Below, piece by piece: positions 8,340 to 16,518 of a stretch of 64,000 nucleotides of DNA. Within the stretch, counting starts at the first letter, position 1. Each line of letters starts with the position of its first letter. The position numbers were made by a program, and so were the translations under genes. The DNA is from Sphingomonadaceae bacterium (lineage in GTDB: Bacteria; Pseudomonadota; Alphaproteobacteria; Sphingomonadales; Sphingomonadaceae): positions 71,639 through 135,638 of the forward strand of contig JACKKZ010000006.1 in NCBI GenBank assembly GCA_024236195.1, written 5' to 3'. Below the pieces are notes generated by a model. That model searched no databases and had not been told where the DNA came from. It saw only the letters and a program-made list of their open reading frames with translations.

Positions 8340-9379
8340 CCAAGAAAAGTCCAGCCGAGTGTTTCACCCGCATGAAACGGCACGAGTTCGGCCGCTTCAG
8401 TGGTAATCCGTTCAGGCACAGGCAGCGCCCGCCGTTCCAGCGTGACTGTGCCATCATTCAGCGGCAGGCCATAGAAGCGCGGGCCGTTCTCGCTGGCAAA
8501 AGCCTCGAACCTGTCCAGCGCGCCCTCTTCCTCGAACACCGTCGCATAGCTTTCCAGCGCATAGGGAGCGTTGAAGATACCCGCACAGCCGCAATCCATC
8601 TCCTTGCGCTCACGCGCATGGGGGGCGGTATCCGTGCCCAGGAAATACTTCGCCGAACCCGACGTTGCCGCCTTGCGTAGCGCCAGCCGGTGCAGTTCAC
8701 GCTTGGCCACGGGCAGGCAATAGGCATGCGGGCGCAGTCCACCGGCGAAGATGGCGTTGCGGTTGATATGCAGATGCTGGGGCGTGATTGTCGCCGCGAC
8801 ATTATCCCCCGCCGCATCGACAAAAGCGACGGCATCAGCTGTCGTTATATGTTCAAAGACCAGCTTAAGTGATGGAATTTCCTGCACCAGCGGGCTCAGC
8901 ACACGGTCGATAAACACGGCCTCCCGGTCGAAGACGTCGATCTCCGGGCTTGTCACTTCGCCATGCACGAGCAGCGGCATACCGATCTGGGCCATGCGAT
9001 CCAGCACGGGGTAGAGACGGACTACATCGGTTACGCCATGGGCGGAGTTGGTGGTGGCATTGGCGGGATACAGCTTGGCAGCGGTAAACACGCCCTCCGC
9101 ATGGCCACGCGCCAAATCATCGGCATCGGTGCTGTCCGTGAGATAACAGGTCATCAGCGGAGTGAAGTCCCTGCCCTCTGGCAGCGCCGCCATGATCCGC
9201 TCGCGATAGGCGGCTGCCGCTGCGCTATCCGTTACTGGCGGGGAAAGATTGGGCATGACGATGGCACGGGCAAACTGGCGTGCTGTATGGTCCACCACCG
9301 CTTCCAGCATGGCCCCGTCACGCAAATGGACATGCCAGTCATCCGGGCGGCGAATCGTCAATCTGTCAGGAGCAGTCAT
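8336..9379 (-). CDS. pyrC: Dihydroorotase (PyrC, class II)
   Basis: Zinc amidohydrolase cyclising N-carbamoyl-L-aspartate to dihydroorotate in pyrimidine synthesis. All metal ligands are visible: HVHLRD at the N-terminus, the lysine that becomes carboxylated in FTAAKLYPANATTNS, His in LVHGEV, His in FEHIT, and the catalytic Asp in LGTDTAPH. Length (347 aa) matches the E. coli-type enzyme. The start ATG at 9379 is chosen because it leads directly into TIRRPDDWHVH; a second ATG 12 bp upstream is possible. Another pyrimidine gene, pyrE, lies 20 kb away, so the pathway is not clustered. Confidence 0.96.
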   Translation of the reverse strand: MTAPDRLTIRRPDDWHVHLRDGAMLEAVVDHTARQFARAIVMPNLSPPVTDSAAAAAYRERIMAALPEGRDFTPLMTCYLTDSTDADDLARGHAEGVFTAAKLYPANATTNSAHGVTDVVRLYPVLDRMAQIGMPLLVHGEVTSPEIDVFDREAVFIDRVLSPLVQEIPSLKLVFEHITTADAVAFVDAAGDNVAATITPQHLHINRNAIFAGGLRPHAYCLPVAKRELHRLALRKAATSGSAKYFLGTDTAPHARERKEMDCGCAGIFNAPYALESYATVFEEEGALDRFEAFASENGPRFYGLPLNDGTVTLERRALPVPERITTEAAELVPFHAGETLGWTFLG

Positions 9380-9423
9380 GCGGCTGCCCATAACGCAGGC
9401 CGCCCTGCCTAACCAGCGCAAGC

Positions 9424-9458
9424 AAAAGGGGCGGGAAGCCTTGCAGCCGCCCGCCCCC
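9424..9458 (-). terminator. Rho-independent terminator of pstS
   Basis: Read on the minus strand, a GC stem GGGGCGGG/CCCGCCCC with an ~14-nt loop is followed by TTTTGCTT. It lies 23 bp after the pstS stop and separates pstS from pyrC on the same strand. Confidence 0.75.
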
Positions 9459-9480
9459 TCTCGCTGTCATCCGTGAAGGA

Positions 9481-10524
9481 TTACTTGAGGTCTTCACCCT
9501 TCAGGGTGGTGTAGTTGGTGGCTGCATCGGTTGCCTTGGCAGCAGCATCTTCCGGGTTGGCCACCAGGCCGATCTTGGCCAGCGGGCCGCCCTTGCTCCA
9601 GCTGCTCACCCACTCAGCCAGATATTCCTTCAGGCCGGGGATCGCATCGAGGTGCGCCTTCTTCACATAAACGAACAGCGGGCGCGCGCCGGGATAGGTG
9701 AAGTCCGAGATATTGGCATAGGTCGGCTCGACACCGTTCATCGGCAGGCCCTGCACCTTGTCGAGGTTTTCTTCGAGGTAGGAATAGCCGAACACGCCCA
9801 CAGCCTTGGGGTTGTTCTCGATCTTCTGGACAATCAGATTGTCCTGCTCGCCCTGGTCGACATAGGCACCGTCCGAGCGCACTTCTGTGCAGACCTGGTC
9901 ATACTTGTCTTCGTCGCTTTCCTTGAGCGCGGCCATGGCCGGATCAGCCTTGCAACCCTTTTCAAGGATCAGTTCCTTCAGCGCATCACGCGTACCGGAG
10001 GTGGACGGCGGGCCGTAAACGAGGATCGGCTCTGCCGGGAGCGATGCGTCAACATCGGCCCAGGTCTTGGCCGTCTGTTCCTTGCCATAGGGATTGGCGG
10101 CAATCGCCTTGTAGACCATTTCCGGTGTCAGGTTCATCATGATCCCGCCCTTGGCGGAAGCGAACGCGATCCCGTCGAGGCCGACCTGGATTTCGACAAT
10201 GTCGGTCACGCCATTGGCAGCGCAATCATCAAATTCAGACTTCTTCATGCGGCGTGAGGCGTTGGCCATGTCCGGCGTATCCGGACCAACACCAGCGCAG
10301 AACAGCTTGATACCGCCGCCGGTGCCGGTCGATTCGATCAGCGGGCTCTTCATGCCCGGATTCGAACGAGCGAGCGATTCGGCGACTGCCTTCGCAAACG
10401 GATAAACAGTGGAAGAACCCACAGCGCGCACGGAATCACGCGAACCGGCACCCGGAGCGTCACCGCAAGCGGACAGGGCGAGAGCGGAAATGGCAGCAAA
10501 GGCAATAGACTTGGTAAGACGCAT
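9481..10524 (-). CDS. pstS: Phosphate ABC transporter substrate-binding protein (PstS/SphX type)
   Basis: High-affinity phosphate-binding protein delivering phosphate to the PstCAB permease. The N-terminus is a lipoprotein signal (ALALSACGD, Cys about 20), so it is probably lipid-anchored. Binding-site segments are visible: AVGSSTVYPFAKAVAE near the start, STGTGGGIKLFCAG and YGPPSTSGTRDALKEL. No pstC, pstA, pstB or phoU is in the window; instead an OprP-like porin precedes it on the same strand. A Pho-box-like direct repeat lies about 50 bp before the start codon, so induction at low phosphate is likely. Confidence 0.95.
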   Translation of the reverse strand: MRLTKSIAFAAISALALSACGDAPGAGSRDSVRAVGSSTVYPFAKAVAESLARSNPGMKSPLIESTGTGGGIKLFCAGVGPDTPDMANASRRMKKSEFDDCAANGVTDIVEIQVGLDGIAFASAKGGIMMNLTPEMVYKAIAANPYGKEQTAKTWADVDASLPAEPILVYGPPSTSGTRDALKELILEKGCKADPAMAALKESDEDKYDQVCTEVRSDGAYVDQGEQDNLIVQKIENNPKAVGVFGYSYLEENLDKVQGLPMNGVEPTYANISDFTYPGARPLFVYVKKAHLDAIPGLKEYLAEWVSSWSKGGPLAKIGLVANPEDAAAKATDAATNYTTLKGEDLK

Positions 10525-10573
10525 TGGAATGTTCCCTCGTTGGCGGGTTGTGAGCCCCCGCTAGGCATCAAGT

Positions 10574-10591
10574 GTGACAGGAAGGTGACAA
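10574..10591 (-). promoter_or_regulatory. Pho box before pstS
   Basis: On the minus strand this reads TTGTCAC-CTTC-CTGTCAC: two 7-bp direct repeats 11 bp apart, the known PhoB-binding layout (CTGTCAT repeats with 4-bp spacer). It lies about 50 bp upstream of the pstS start and beyond the end of the porin gene, so pstS can be activated independently. Confidence 0.85.
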
Positions 10592-10626
10592 GCTTCAAAA
10601 TGCCGCCTTCCACCTTCCCAAAACAA

Positions 10627-12021
10627 TCAGAAATCGACCTGCGCACGAACGCCGAAAGCATCGACCGAGTAGGACGTATTGCCGCCCGCAGCCGGGAAAA
10701 CGGCATTGTCGTAGGATTGCTTGCCATAGTTGAACAGCAGGCGGGTGTAATCGGTCGGCGTCCAGACCAGCGAGAGCTGGTAGCCATTCTGTGTGCCACC
10801 CACGATCCCGGCATCGGTCAGGTCGAGATAGTCATAGCGGGCATTCACCTGCACTGCACCGAAGCCGCCCTTGCCCACCGGGTTCTTGGGCTTCACGCGA
10901 TCAAACACGCCATGTTTGTAGCCACGCTTGTCACCCTTGGTCAGGAAGATGCCTGTTTCGACATAGCCGCCGAAGAAGGTGGGATCGGCCAGTGTGCCCG
11001 GACGGCTAACCTTCTGCCAATACCCTTCGCCCGCGACATGGAACGGCCCCTTGATCGCCGCCGCTTCAAGGCCAAGCCCCAGTTCGCTGTCTGCGCTGAA
11101 GCTGCCCGTATTGATGAAACGCTCGCTGGTGAAGTGAACCAGCGGGCGCTGGCGATAGCGGACCGTGGTGGCCGCATCATTGAGGTCAGTATAATGGACC
11201 GAGCCGCCCAGATGCAGTTGGGTATTGCCGACCTTGGGCATGAACACCACGCGGCCATCCGCGCTCCAGCCCTTGCTCGGCAGGTCAGCCATATTGTCTG
11301 TGAACAGACCCACCTGCAGCAGGAATGCCTTCTTGCCATATTCGGCGGAGACACCAACGCGGCGCTCGAACCCGAATGCGTCCGTAAATGCGGCTCGTTC
11401 GATGAAGGATGTGAAGCGGCTTGAGCTCAGCTCCTCCAGCGACTGGAAATTATTGTGCTGGCCAACCGAAATCTTCAGCGCATCATCCTTGTATGTCATG
11501 ATCGCATCGGTCACTTCGATGGCGCTGCCGGCTACATCGACTTCGAACTTGTAGCCAAAGCCACCCGGAATATCGCCTTCCACGCCCAGGCGCGCACGGC
11601 GTGCCTCGCTGCCGAAACCTTCATTGCGGCCGGTTGAATTGGGGGCGTTGACCAGCCCGAAATCATAGTTGAGGCGACCGCGCGGTTTGAAGGTAAAGCC
11701 ACCCTCCCCCTTCAGCTTCGGCGCGCCCTTCCATTCAACGCTGGTGCCGGAACTGGCGGCGGCGCTGGCGACCTTGGTCGCTTCGCTCGCAGCAGTATTG
11801 GCTTGTGTGGCGGCTTCCGTGGCCGCGTCAGCCTTGGCTTCTGCCTCCGCCAGCTCCCCTTCCAGCACTGCAACTCGCTGGTTGAGATATTCGACCTGGC
11901 CGCGCAATTCGCGGATTTCGGCCAGAACAGCTGCCATATCCGCATCCTGCGCAGCAGCAGGAACGGACCAGCCGCAGGCAGCGGCGACAGCAAAAGCGGA
12001 AATGGTAGTTATGTTACGCAC
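10627..12021 (-). CDS. OprP/OprO-family phosphate-selective porin
   Basis: Outer-membrane anion channel of the phosphate-selective porin O/P family. A signal peptide (ending VPAAAQD) is followed by a coiled-coil segment of about 55 residues (AEIRELRGQVEYLNQRVAVL and Ala-rich heptads) thought to aid trimerisation, then a beta-barrel of ~350 residues rich in alternating aromatic strands and ending in VDF, a typical C-terminal Phe. Start is GTG at 12021 with AAGGGG about 8 bp upstream. It sits upstream of pstS on the same strand with a Pho-like site of its own, consistent with joint induction by phosphate starvation. Confidence 0.9.
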   Translation of the reverse strand: MRNITTISAFAVAAACGWSVPAAAQDADMAAVLAEIRELRGQVEYLNQRVAVLEGELAEAEAKADAATEAATQANTAASEATKVASAAASSGTSVEWKGAPKLKGEGGFTFKPRGRLNYDFGLVNAPNSTGRNEGFGSEARRARLGVEGDIPGGFGYKFEVDVAGSAIEVTDAIMTYKDDALKISVGQHNNFQSLEELSSSRFTSFIERAAFTDAFGFERRVGVSAEYGKKAFLLQVGLFTDNMADLPSKGWSADGRVVFMPKVGNTQLHLGGSVHYTDLNDAATTVRYRQRPLVHFTSERFINTGSFSADSELGLGLEAAAIKGPFHVAGEGYWQKVSRPGTLADPTFFGGYVETGIFLTKGDKRGYKHGVFDRVKPKNPVGKGGFGAVQVNARYDYLDLTDAGIVGGTQNGYQLSLVWTPTDYTRLLFNYGKQSYDNAVFPAAGGNTSYSVDAFGVRAQVDF

Positions 12022-12078
12022 GGGAGACCCCTTTGTGACCTTTGTTCGTCCAACTCGTGACGCCCGTATGTTCGGTTT

Positions 12079-12096
12079 GCGACACCTTTGTTACAG
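12079..12096 (-). promoter_or_regulatory. Pho-box-like site before the porin gene
   Basis: Minus-strand reading CTGTAAC-AAAG-GTGTCGC matches the 18-bp PhoB consensus at about 12 positions, with the CTGT and TGTC cores in the correct 11-bp phase. It is about 58 bp upstream of the porin start. It is weaker than the site before pstS. Confidence 0.6.
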
Positions 12097-12159
12097 TCGG
12101 GATTCTATCCACAGCCTATTCGGAATTGATTTCTGCCGCACCGACCCCAATTTGGCTCC

Positions 12160-12894
12160 ATGATAGCAACTCACCTGGCAAAACGCGCGGTAATCCGCCT
12201 TTCTCCGACTGACGGCACAGAGGATGTGCGGGCTTTCCTGCAAGGACTCGTGACCAATGACGTTGCAGGTGACCTGCCCGTCTGGGCCGGGCTACTTTCA
12301 GCGCAGGGCAAGGCAATGTTCGATTTTCTGGTCTGGGAAGGTCGCGAGTCGGGCACAGTCCTGCTGGACTGCGAGGCGGAGGCAGCAGAGGAACTGGTCA
12401 AGCGCCTTTCGCTCTATCGCCTGCGTCGCAAGATCGCGATTGAGCAGGATGATGCTCTGGCTGTGCATTGGAGCACACAGCCGGGCGATGGACGCGTTGT
12501 TGACCCGCGTTTGCCACAGCTCGGCTATCGCTGGTTCGCCCCGGCGGGAGAGGCGGCCGACCCTGCCGACGATGCCTGGCTCGCCCATCGCCTTGCCTGC
12601 GGTGTTCCGGAAGGGCGGGCAGAGTTGGGCGATATCCTTTGGCTGGAGACCAATGCGGTTGAACTGAACGGCGTCAGCTTCACCAAAGGATGCTATATCG
12701 GGCAGGAAAACACCGCGCGAATGAACTGGCGACAAAAGGTCAATCGGCGGCTGGTAGTGGTGCCTCTGGGCCAGTCCGAGGAAAAACGCCGCAAGGTCGC
12801 CTATCCGGAGCTGGGGCTGGCAGTTGATCACCTGCGGGTAGAGGACATCACCAATCCCCCAGACTGGATGCGACTGACAGCCGATGGCGAGTAA
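12160..12894 (+). CDS. ygfZ: YgfZ/CAF17-like folate-binding protein
   Basis: Folate-dependent protein of the YgfZ family (related to GcvT), assisting repair or assembly of certain iron-sulfur enzymes. The signature is KGCYIGQE at about residue 182, containing the conserved Cys, preceded by the family-typical LETNAVELNGVSFT. Length 244 is on the short side, as in many alphaproteobacteria. It is the first gene on the plus strand after the divergent porin, so its promoter shares the interval with the Pho-like site. Confidence 0.9.
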   Translation: MIATHLAKRAVIRLSPTDGTEDVRAFLQGLVTNDVAGDLPVWAGLLSAQGKAMFDFLVWEGRESGTVLLDCEAEAAEELVKRLSLYRLRRKIAIEQDDALAVHWSTQPGDGRVVDPRLPQLGYRWFAPAGEAADPADDAWLAHRLACGVPEGRAELGDILWLETNAVELNGVSFTKGCYIGQENTARMNWRQKVNRRLVVVPLGQSEEKRRKVAYPELGLAVDHLRVEDITNPPDWMRLTADGE

Positions 12895-12903
12895 GGTCCG
12901 ACC

Positions 12904-13518
12904 CTAGTCGCAACAATCCTGTGCAAGCCCCGCCATTTGTGCGAGGGAGCCAGATAGCAGCTTGACCGCTTCCTCGCGCGCTGTGTCACGTTTCAGGCCC
13001 AGTGAAGCTGCCAGCGGTGCACCCATCAACGCGTCACCCAGTGCCATCAGCACCAGCGTGAGCGTAGTCTGGTGCATTTCCTTCAGCTCTGCATCGCTGC
13101 CGCATTCTTCCGGGTGGAGTTCATCCACCAGCGCATGGATCGTCTCGATGATCGGATCGAGCGCGTCCTCATTGCCTGATGCCAGCATCCAGCTGGCCAG
13201 CGCCCCGCCGCCTTCCTTGTCGAAAGCATCAAACGTCAAATCAACCACTTCGCGCGGATTACCGATCCCGGCGCGGCTCGCCCGCACCGCCTCGGCAATG
13301 GTTTCGCAAACTGTTTGTGCCAAATAGCCTGCGAGAGCTTTTTGCAGGCCGGAGGCAGAGCCGAAATGATGCAGCAGATTTGCATGGGTGCGCCCGATCC
13401 GCGCCGCCACCGCCTTGAGCGTTACCGATTGCGGCCCGGTTTCGATCAGCAGGGTTCGCGCCGCTTCCAGCGCCGTATTACGCGATTCTTCCGGGCTGAG
13501 ACGCTTCCGGCTTGTCAT
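12904..13518 (-). CDS. TetR family transcriptional regulator
   Basis: Repressor-type regulator of 204 residues. The N-terminal helix-turn-helix is clear (NTALEAARTLLIETGPQSVT then AVAARIGRTHANLLHHFGS). The C-terminal ligand-binding part is helical with no recognisable ligand signature. GGGGGA five bases before ATG 13518 sets the start. It diverges from the first PF10118 gene with only about 30 bp between start codons, so the regulator probably controls that pair and itself. A perfect palindrome one kilobase away, before the second PF10118 gene, is a candidate binding site. Confidence 0.92.
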   Translation of the reverse strand: MTSRKRLSPEESRNTALEAARTLLIETGPQSVTLKAVAARIGRTHANLLHHFGSASGLQKALAGYLAQTVCETIAEAVRASRAGIGNPREVVDLTFDAFDKEGGGALASWMLASGNEDALDPIIETIHALVDELHPEECGSDAELKEMHQTTLTLVLMALGDALMGAPLAASLGLKRDTAREEAVKLLSGSLAQMAGLAQDCCD

Positions 13519-13547
13519 GGAATCCCCCACAAAGTAGTTTACGCATC

Positions 13548-14444
13548 GTGACCAAGCATCAGACCATCGACCTAGACCGCGCCGAGCCGCTGGGCAAGGC
13601 AGTGACGCCAACACCGTCAGATCATGAACTGACGATTCGTGACGAGCGCTTTTGCCGTGAGGATCGCCCTCCGCGCTGGTGGCATTCGAATGATCCGGTG
13701 GCGACTGCATGGTACAATTCGGTTTCTGCCAGCCTGCCGCGCGGTGAAGCTTTCTTCATTGATACTTTGCGCGAATTCCGTGACCAGTTGCCTCCGAAAC
13801 TGGCCGCAGAGGTGAAGACCTTTATCAAGCAGGAAATCAACCACACGCGCGAACATGTAGCGTTCAACCGGCTGGTTTCCGACCATGGCTATAATGTCGA
13901 GAGCATCGACAAGGGCATTGCCGAGATGCTCGCGCTGACCGAGGGCAAGCCCAAGGAAGTGAACCTGGCGATCAGCATCGCGCTGGAACATTTCGCTGCC
14001 TGCATTTCCGACCGGCTGCTGTCTGACCCGCGTTACCTGGATGGCGCCCATCCTGAGGCCGCCGCGCTGTGGCGCTGGCATGCGACGGAGGAAATCGACC
14101 ACAAGGGACTCGTGGCCGATGTGTGGGACGCAGTGACCCGCGACTGGAGCGCTTGGAAGCGCTACAAGACACGCGTTCTGGTGGCCGTGCTCATCACCCG
14201 CAAATATTTCAGGAACCGCCGCCGCGATGCGATTGGCCTGATGGGCCAAGACGGGATCACCGGCTGGCAGGCCAAGTGGCGGCTGCACAAGCTGCTGTGG
14301 CTTTCCCCCGGCATGATGAGCCGCATGTTCTTCCAGTGGGCGCATATCCTGCTTCCCGGGTTCCATCCGTGGAAGCACGACAATCGCGCCCTGCTGGATA
14401 ATGCGGAAAGCCATTACCGCCGCGGGCCCCTGCCCGCTGAGTAG
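13548..14444 (+). CDS. PF10118 'metal-dependent hydrolase' family protein, copy 1
   Basis: Member of the family annotated as metal-dependent hydrolase (PF10118). The sequence shows helical Glu/His motifs typical of di-metal four-helix proteins: KQEINHTREHVAFN, ALEHFA and WHATEEIDHKG. These EINH/EExxH patterns make a di-iron or di-manganese oxygenase-like centre a fair alternative reading. Substrate unknown. The start is uncertain: GTG 13548 gives a length similar to the paralogue, GTG 13602 has a better Shine-Dalgarno (AAGG). It is followed after 97 bp by a closely similar second copy; the pair is flanked by a divergent TetR gene. Confidence 0.85.
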   Translation: MTKHQTIDLDRAEPLGKAVTPTPSDHELTIRDERFCREDRPPRWWHSNDPVATAWYNSVSASLPRGEAFFIDTLREFRDQLPPKLAAEVKTFIKQEINHTREHVAFNRLVSDHGYNVESIDKGIAEMLALTEGKPKEVNLAISIALEHFAACISDRLLSDPRYLDGAHPEAAALWRWHATEEIDHKGLVADVWDAVTRDWSAWKRYKTRVLVAVLITRKYFRNRRRDAIGLMGQDGITGWQAKWRLHKLLWLSPGMMSRMFFQWAHILLPGFHPWKHDNRALLDNAESHYRRGPLPAE

Positions 14445-14481
14445 AGCCTGCCGGAGGAACAGCTCCCGCATTTCTTATTGA

Positions 14482-14514
14482 CACCAGTGTAAGTATCATT
14501 TACTTACACTGGTG
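14482..14514. promoter_or_regulatory. Perfect 14-bp inverted repeat (TetR operator candidate) over a promoter
   Basis: CACCAGTGTAAGTA, a 5-bp spacer TCATT, then TACTTACACTGGTG: a perfect palindrome of 33 bp. A consensus -35 box TTGACA (14478-14483) overlaps its left arm, so any protein bound here would block the promoter of the second PF10118 gene, whose ATG is 28 bp downstream. Size and symmetry suit TetR-family dimers. Confidence 0.8.
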
Positions 14515-14541
14515 AAAGCAATCTCGCGGAGTATCCCCACC

Positions 14542-15426
14542 ATGAACGCCCCTGTCCGGATTGAAACCGATCCTGCTGACACCACTTCCCGCAGCCCGGC
14601 TGACCTTGAAATTGTCGTGCGCGATCTGCGTTTTGGCCGGGGTAGCTCGCCACGTCATTGGTGGCTCAATGGCGACCCTGTGGCGACTGCGTGGATGAAT
14701 GCCCTGTCCGCCACCTTCCCGCGCGGAGAAGCCTTCTTCATCGAAAGCGTGAAAGCCTTTCGCGAAGGGGCTGACCCCAAGCTGGCGGAGGAAATCCGGG
14801 CCTTCATCAAGCAGGAAATCAACCACACACGCGAACATATTGCCTTTAACAAGCTGGCGGAAAACAGTGGCTATGACGTGTCCTTTATTGACCAGCGCGT
14901 GAAGGAAATGCTGGCCCAGCTGGAAGGCCGTGCCCCTATCCTCGACCTGGCCTCGACCATGGCGCTGGAACATTTCACTGCCATGCTGGGCCACCAGTTG
15001 CTCGCTGATCCCAAGTTCCTCGAAGGGGCTGACGGGGATCTGGGCGATCTGTGGAAATGGCACGCGATCGAGGAAGTGGAGCACAAGGGCGTCGCCTACG
15101 ACACCTGGCTGCATGCCACGCGGGACTGGAGCCGCGGCAAACGCTGGCGGGTCAAGAGCATCATGATGCTGGTAGTGACAAAGAATTTCTTCAAGCATCG
15201 CATCGAAGACACGATGGCGCTTTTGCGGCAGGACGGGTTGACCGGTTGGAAGTGGCGCTGGCGCCTGTTCACTTACCTGCTGGTTTCACCGGGTTTCCTG
15301 CGCAAGATCATACCGGCATGGATTGCCTATTTCATGCCCGGCTTCCACCCGTGGAATCACGATGACCGGGCGTTGATCGGCAAGCAGGACAGTGAATTCA
15401 GTGACGCCATGATGCCCGCAGAATAG
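14542..15426 (+). CDS. PF10118 'metal-dependent hydrolase' family protein, copy 2
   Basis: Paralogue of the preceding gene along its whole length, with the same putative metal-ligand motifs in order (KQEINHTREHIAFN, ALEHFTAMLG, WHAIEEVEHKG) and the same ending (MPGFHPWNHDDRALI versus LPGFHPWKHDNRALL). A tandem duplication is the simplest explanation. Unlike copy 1 it has its own promoter region with TTGACA and a long palindrome, so it may be separately repressed. ATG 14542 is the only good start after the palindrome. Probable cytoplasmic enzyme with unknown substrate. Confidence 0.88.
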   Translation: MNAPVRIETDPADTTSRSPADLEIVVRDLRFGRGSSPRHWWLNGDPVATAWMNALSATFPRGEAFFIESVKAFREGADPKLAEEIRAFIKQEINHTREHIAFNKLAENSGYDVSFIDQRVKEMLAQLEGRAPILDLASTMALEHFTAMLGHQLLADPKFLEGADGDLGDLWKWHAIEEVEHKGVAYDTWLHATRDWSRGKRWRVKSIMMLVVTKNFFKHRIEDTMALLRQDGLTGWKWRWRLFTYLLVSPGFLRKIIPAWIAYFMPGFHPWNHDDRALIGKQDSEFSDAMMPAE

Positions 15427-15454
15427 CCGGCGACCTTTATCCCACCAAAACACG

Positions 15455-15483
15455 AAAGGCCTCGCAGCAGCTGCGAGGCCTTT
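15455..15483. terminator. Bidirectional hairpin terminator
   Basis: AAAGGCCTCGCAG pairs perfectly with CTGCGAGGCCTTT around a 3-nt loop. It lies 28 bp after the PF10118 copy 2 stop and 21 bp beyond the stop of the convergent GNAT gene, so it can serve both. Confidence 0.85.
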
Positions 15484-15504
15484 CTGCTTGGCTGACAGGG
15501 CAAA

Positions 15505-16038
15505 TCACGCCGCACGCATGGCTACTGCATCCTCTTCGTCGAGCGCCTTTTCGTAGACAGCGCAATCGCTCGGCGTGGCACGCCCAAGGCTGGTCCGTGC
15601 TTCAACCCGGCCAGTCGGACGAAAACCCACCTTGCGCAGAACGCGGCCCGATGCGGGATTATCAATGAAATGCTCGGCCCGAATGGTCCGATGGCCCAGC
15701 ATTCGTGCCACTTCCAACACACCACGCGCCGCCTCGGTCGCATAACCGCGCCCCTGATGGGAAGGCGCAATCCAATAGCCTATTTCGACAGCGCCATCCC
15801 GGGGATGAATACCCATGCAGCCAACAATCGCGCCGCTGCTCGCTTCACACACAAGGAAACGCGGGTGAAACGGATCCTGTGGCAGCGCGACCCAGCGCTG
15901 CGCGTCTTCTGGCGCATAGGGCCAGGGTGCAAGGGCGAGGTTCCGGATCACGTCCCTGTTGGCAATCCCCGCAAACACGCCCTGCCAGTCTTCCTGCCAG
16001 GGCGGTCTCAGCAATAACCTCTCGGTGCAGTGGAACAT
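15505..16038 (-). CDS. GNAT family N-acetyltransferase (RimJ/RimL-like)
   Basis: Acetyl-CoA-dependent N-acetyltransferase of about 177 residues. It begins with the RimJ/L-type strand TERLLLRPPWQEDW; the acetyl-CoA loop is YWIAPSHQGRGYATEA, and the end has NPASGRVLRKVGFRPTGR, the classical GNAT motif. Acceptor unknown. ATG 16038 is preceded by GAGGAGA at 8 bp. It follows rpmA on the same strand after a probable terminator. Confidence 0.88.
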   Translation of the reverse strand: MFHCTERLLLRPPWQEDWQGVFAGIANRDVIRNLALAPWPYAPEDAQRWVALPQDPFHPRFLVCEASSGAIVGCMGIHPRDGAVEIGYWIAPSHQGRGYATEAARGVLEVARMLGHRTIRAEHFIDNPASGRVLRKVGFRPTGRVEARTSLGRATPSDCAVYEKALDEEDAVAMRAA

Positions 16039-16195
16039 GATCCGTCTCCTCTCGCCCCGCAGCGCCCGGCTAGGCGCGCTGCGTGACAGCTTCATTGCAT
16101 CGGAAGCAAATTTCCGATGGTGAGCGAGGGAGAAACGACAAGAGGGAGCCGGGTGGACCCGAACTCCCTCTGAACTGCCAGCTTAGGCGCTGGCC

Positions 16196-16218
16196 GGGCC
16201 CTCCCGAAGGACGGCCCC
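16196..16218 (-). terminator. Possible rpmA terminator hairpin
   Basis: On the minus strand, GGGCC-GTCC-TTCG-GGAG-GGCCC forms a hairpin with a stable TTCG tetraloop 15 bp after the rpmA stop. There is no clear T run, so termination is uncertain. A second hairpin (AGAGGGAG/CTCCCTCT, 16141-16171) follows. Confidence 0.45.
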
Positions 16219-16232
16219 TTTATCGAACCGTC

Positions 16233-16502
16233 TTATTCTGCGGCTTGCGCCATCGCATCCACGGATACGAATTTGCGGCCCAGCTTGCCTTTGTGGAAGC
16301 GGACGCGGCCTTCGGCGAGCGCGAACAGCGTGTGGTCCTTGCCCATGCCAACATTGGCACCCGGATAGAACTTCGTGCCGCGCTGACGCACGATAATGTT
16401 GCCGCCGATCACTTCCTGACCGCCGAACTTCTTCACGCCAAGGCGACGGCCAGCTGAGTCGCGGCCATTGCGGGACGAACCACCTGCTTTTTTATGTGCC
16501 AT
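16233..16502 (-). CDS. rpmA: 50S ribosomal protein bL27
   Basis: Large-subunit protein near the peptidyl-transferase centre. The N-terminus MAHKKAGGSSRNGRDSAGRR is nearly invariant in bL27, followed by KKFGGQEVIGGNIIVRQRG and the conserved GxDHTLFAL-type core. Length 89 residues is normal. It follows rplU after 16 bp in the standard rplU-rpmA pair. Confidence 0.98.
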   Translation of the reverse strand: MAHKKAGGSSRNGRDSAGRRLGVKKFGGQEVIGGNIIVRQRGTKFYPGANVGMGKDHTLFALAEGRVRFHKGKLGRKFVSVDAMAQAAE

Positions 16503-16518
16503 TGTCTCGTCCTACCTC

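Noticed and set aside
13519..13547. Operator in the TetR/PF10118 copy 1 gap similar to the 33-bp palindrome
   Set aside because: AAGTAGTTTACG shares a few bases with the palindrome arms but is not symmetric and the spacing differs, so I do not call a second site.
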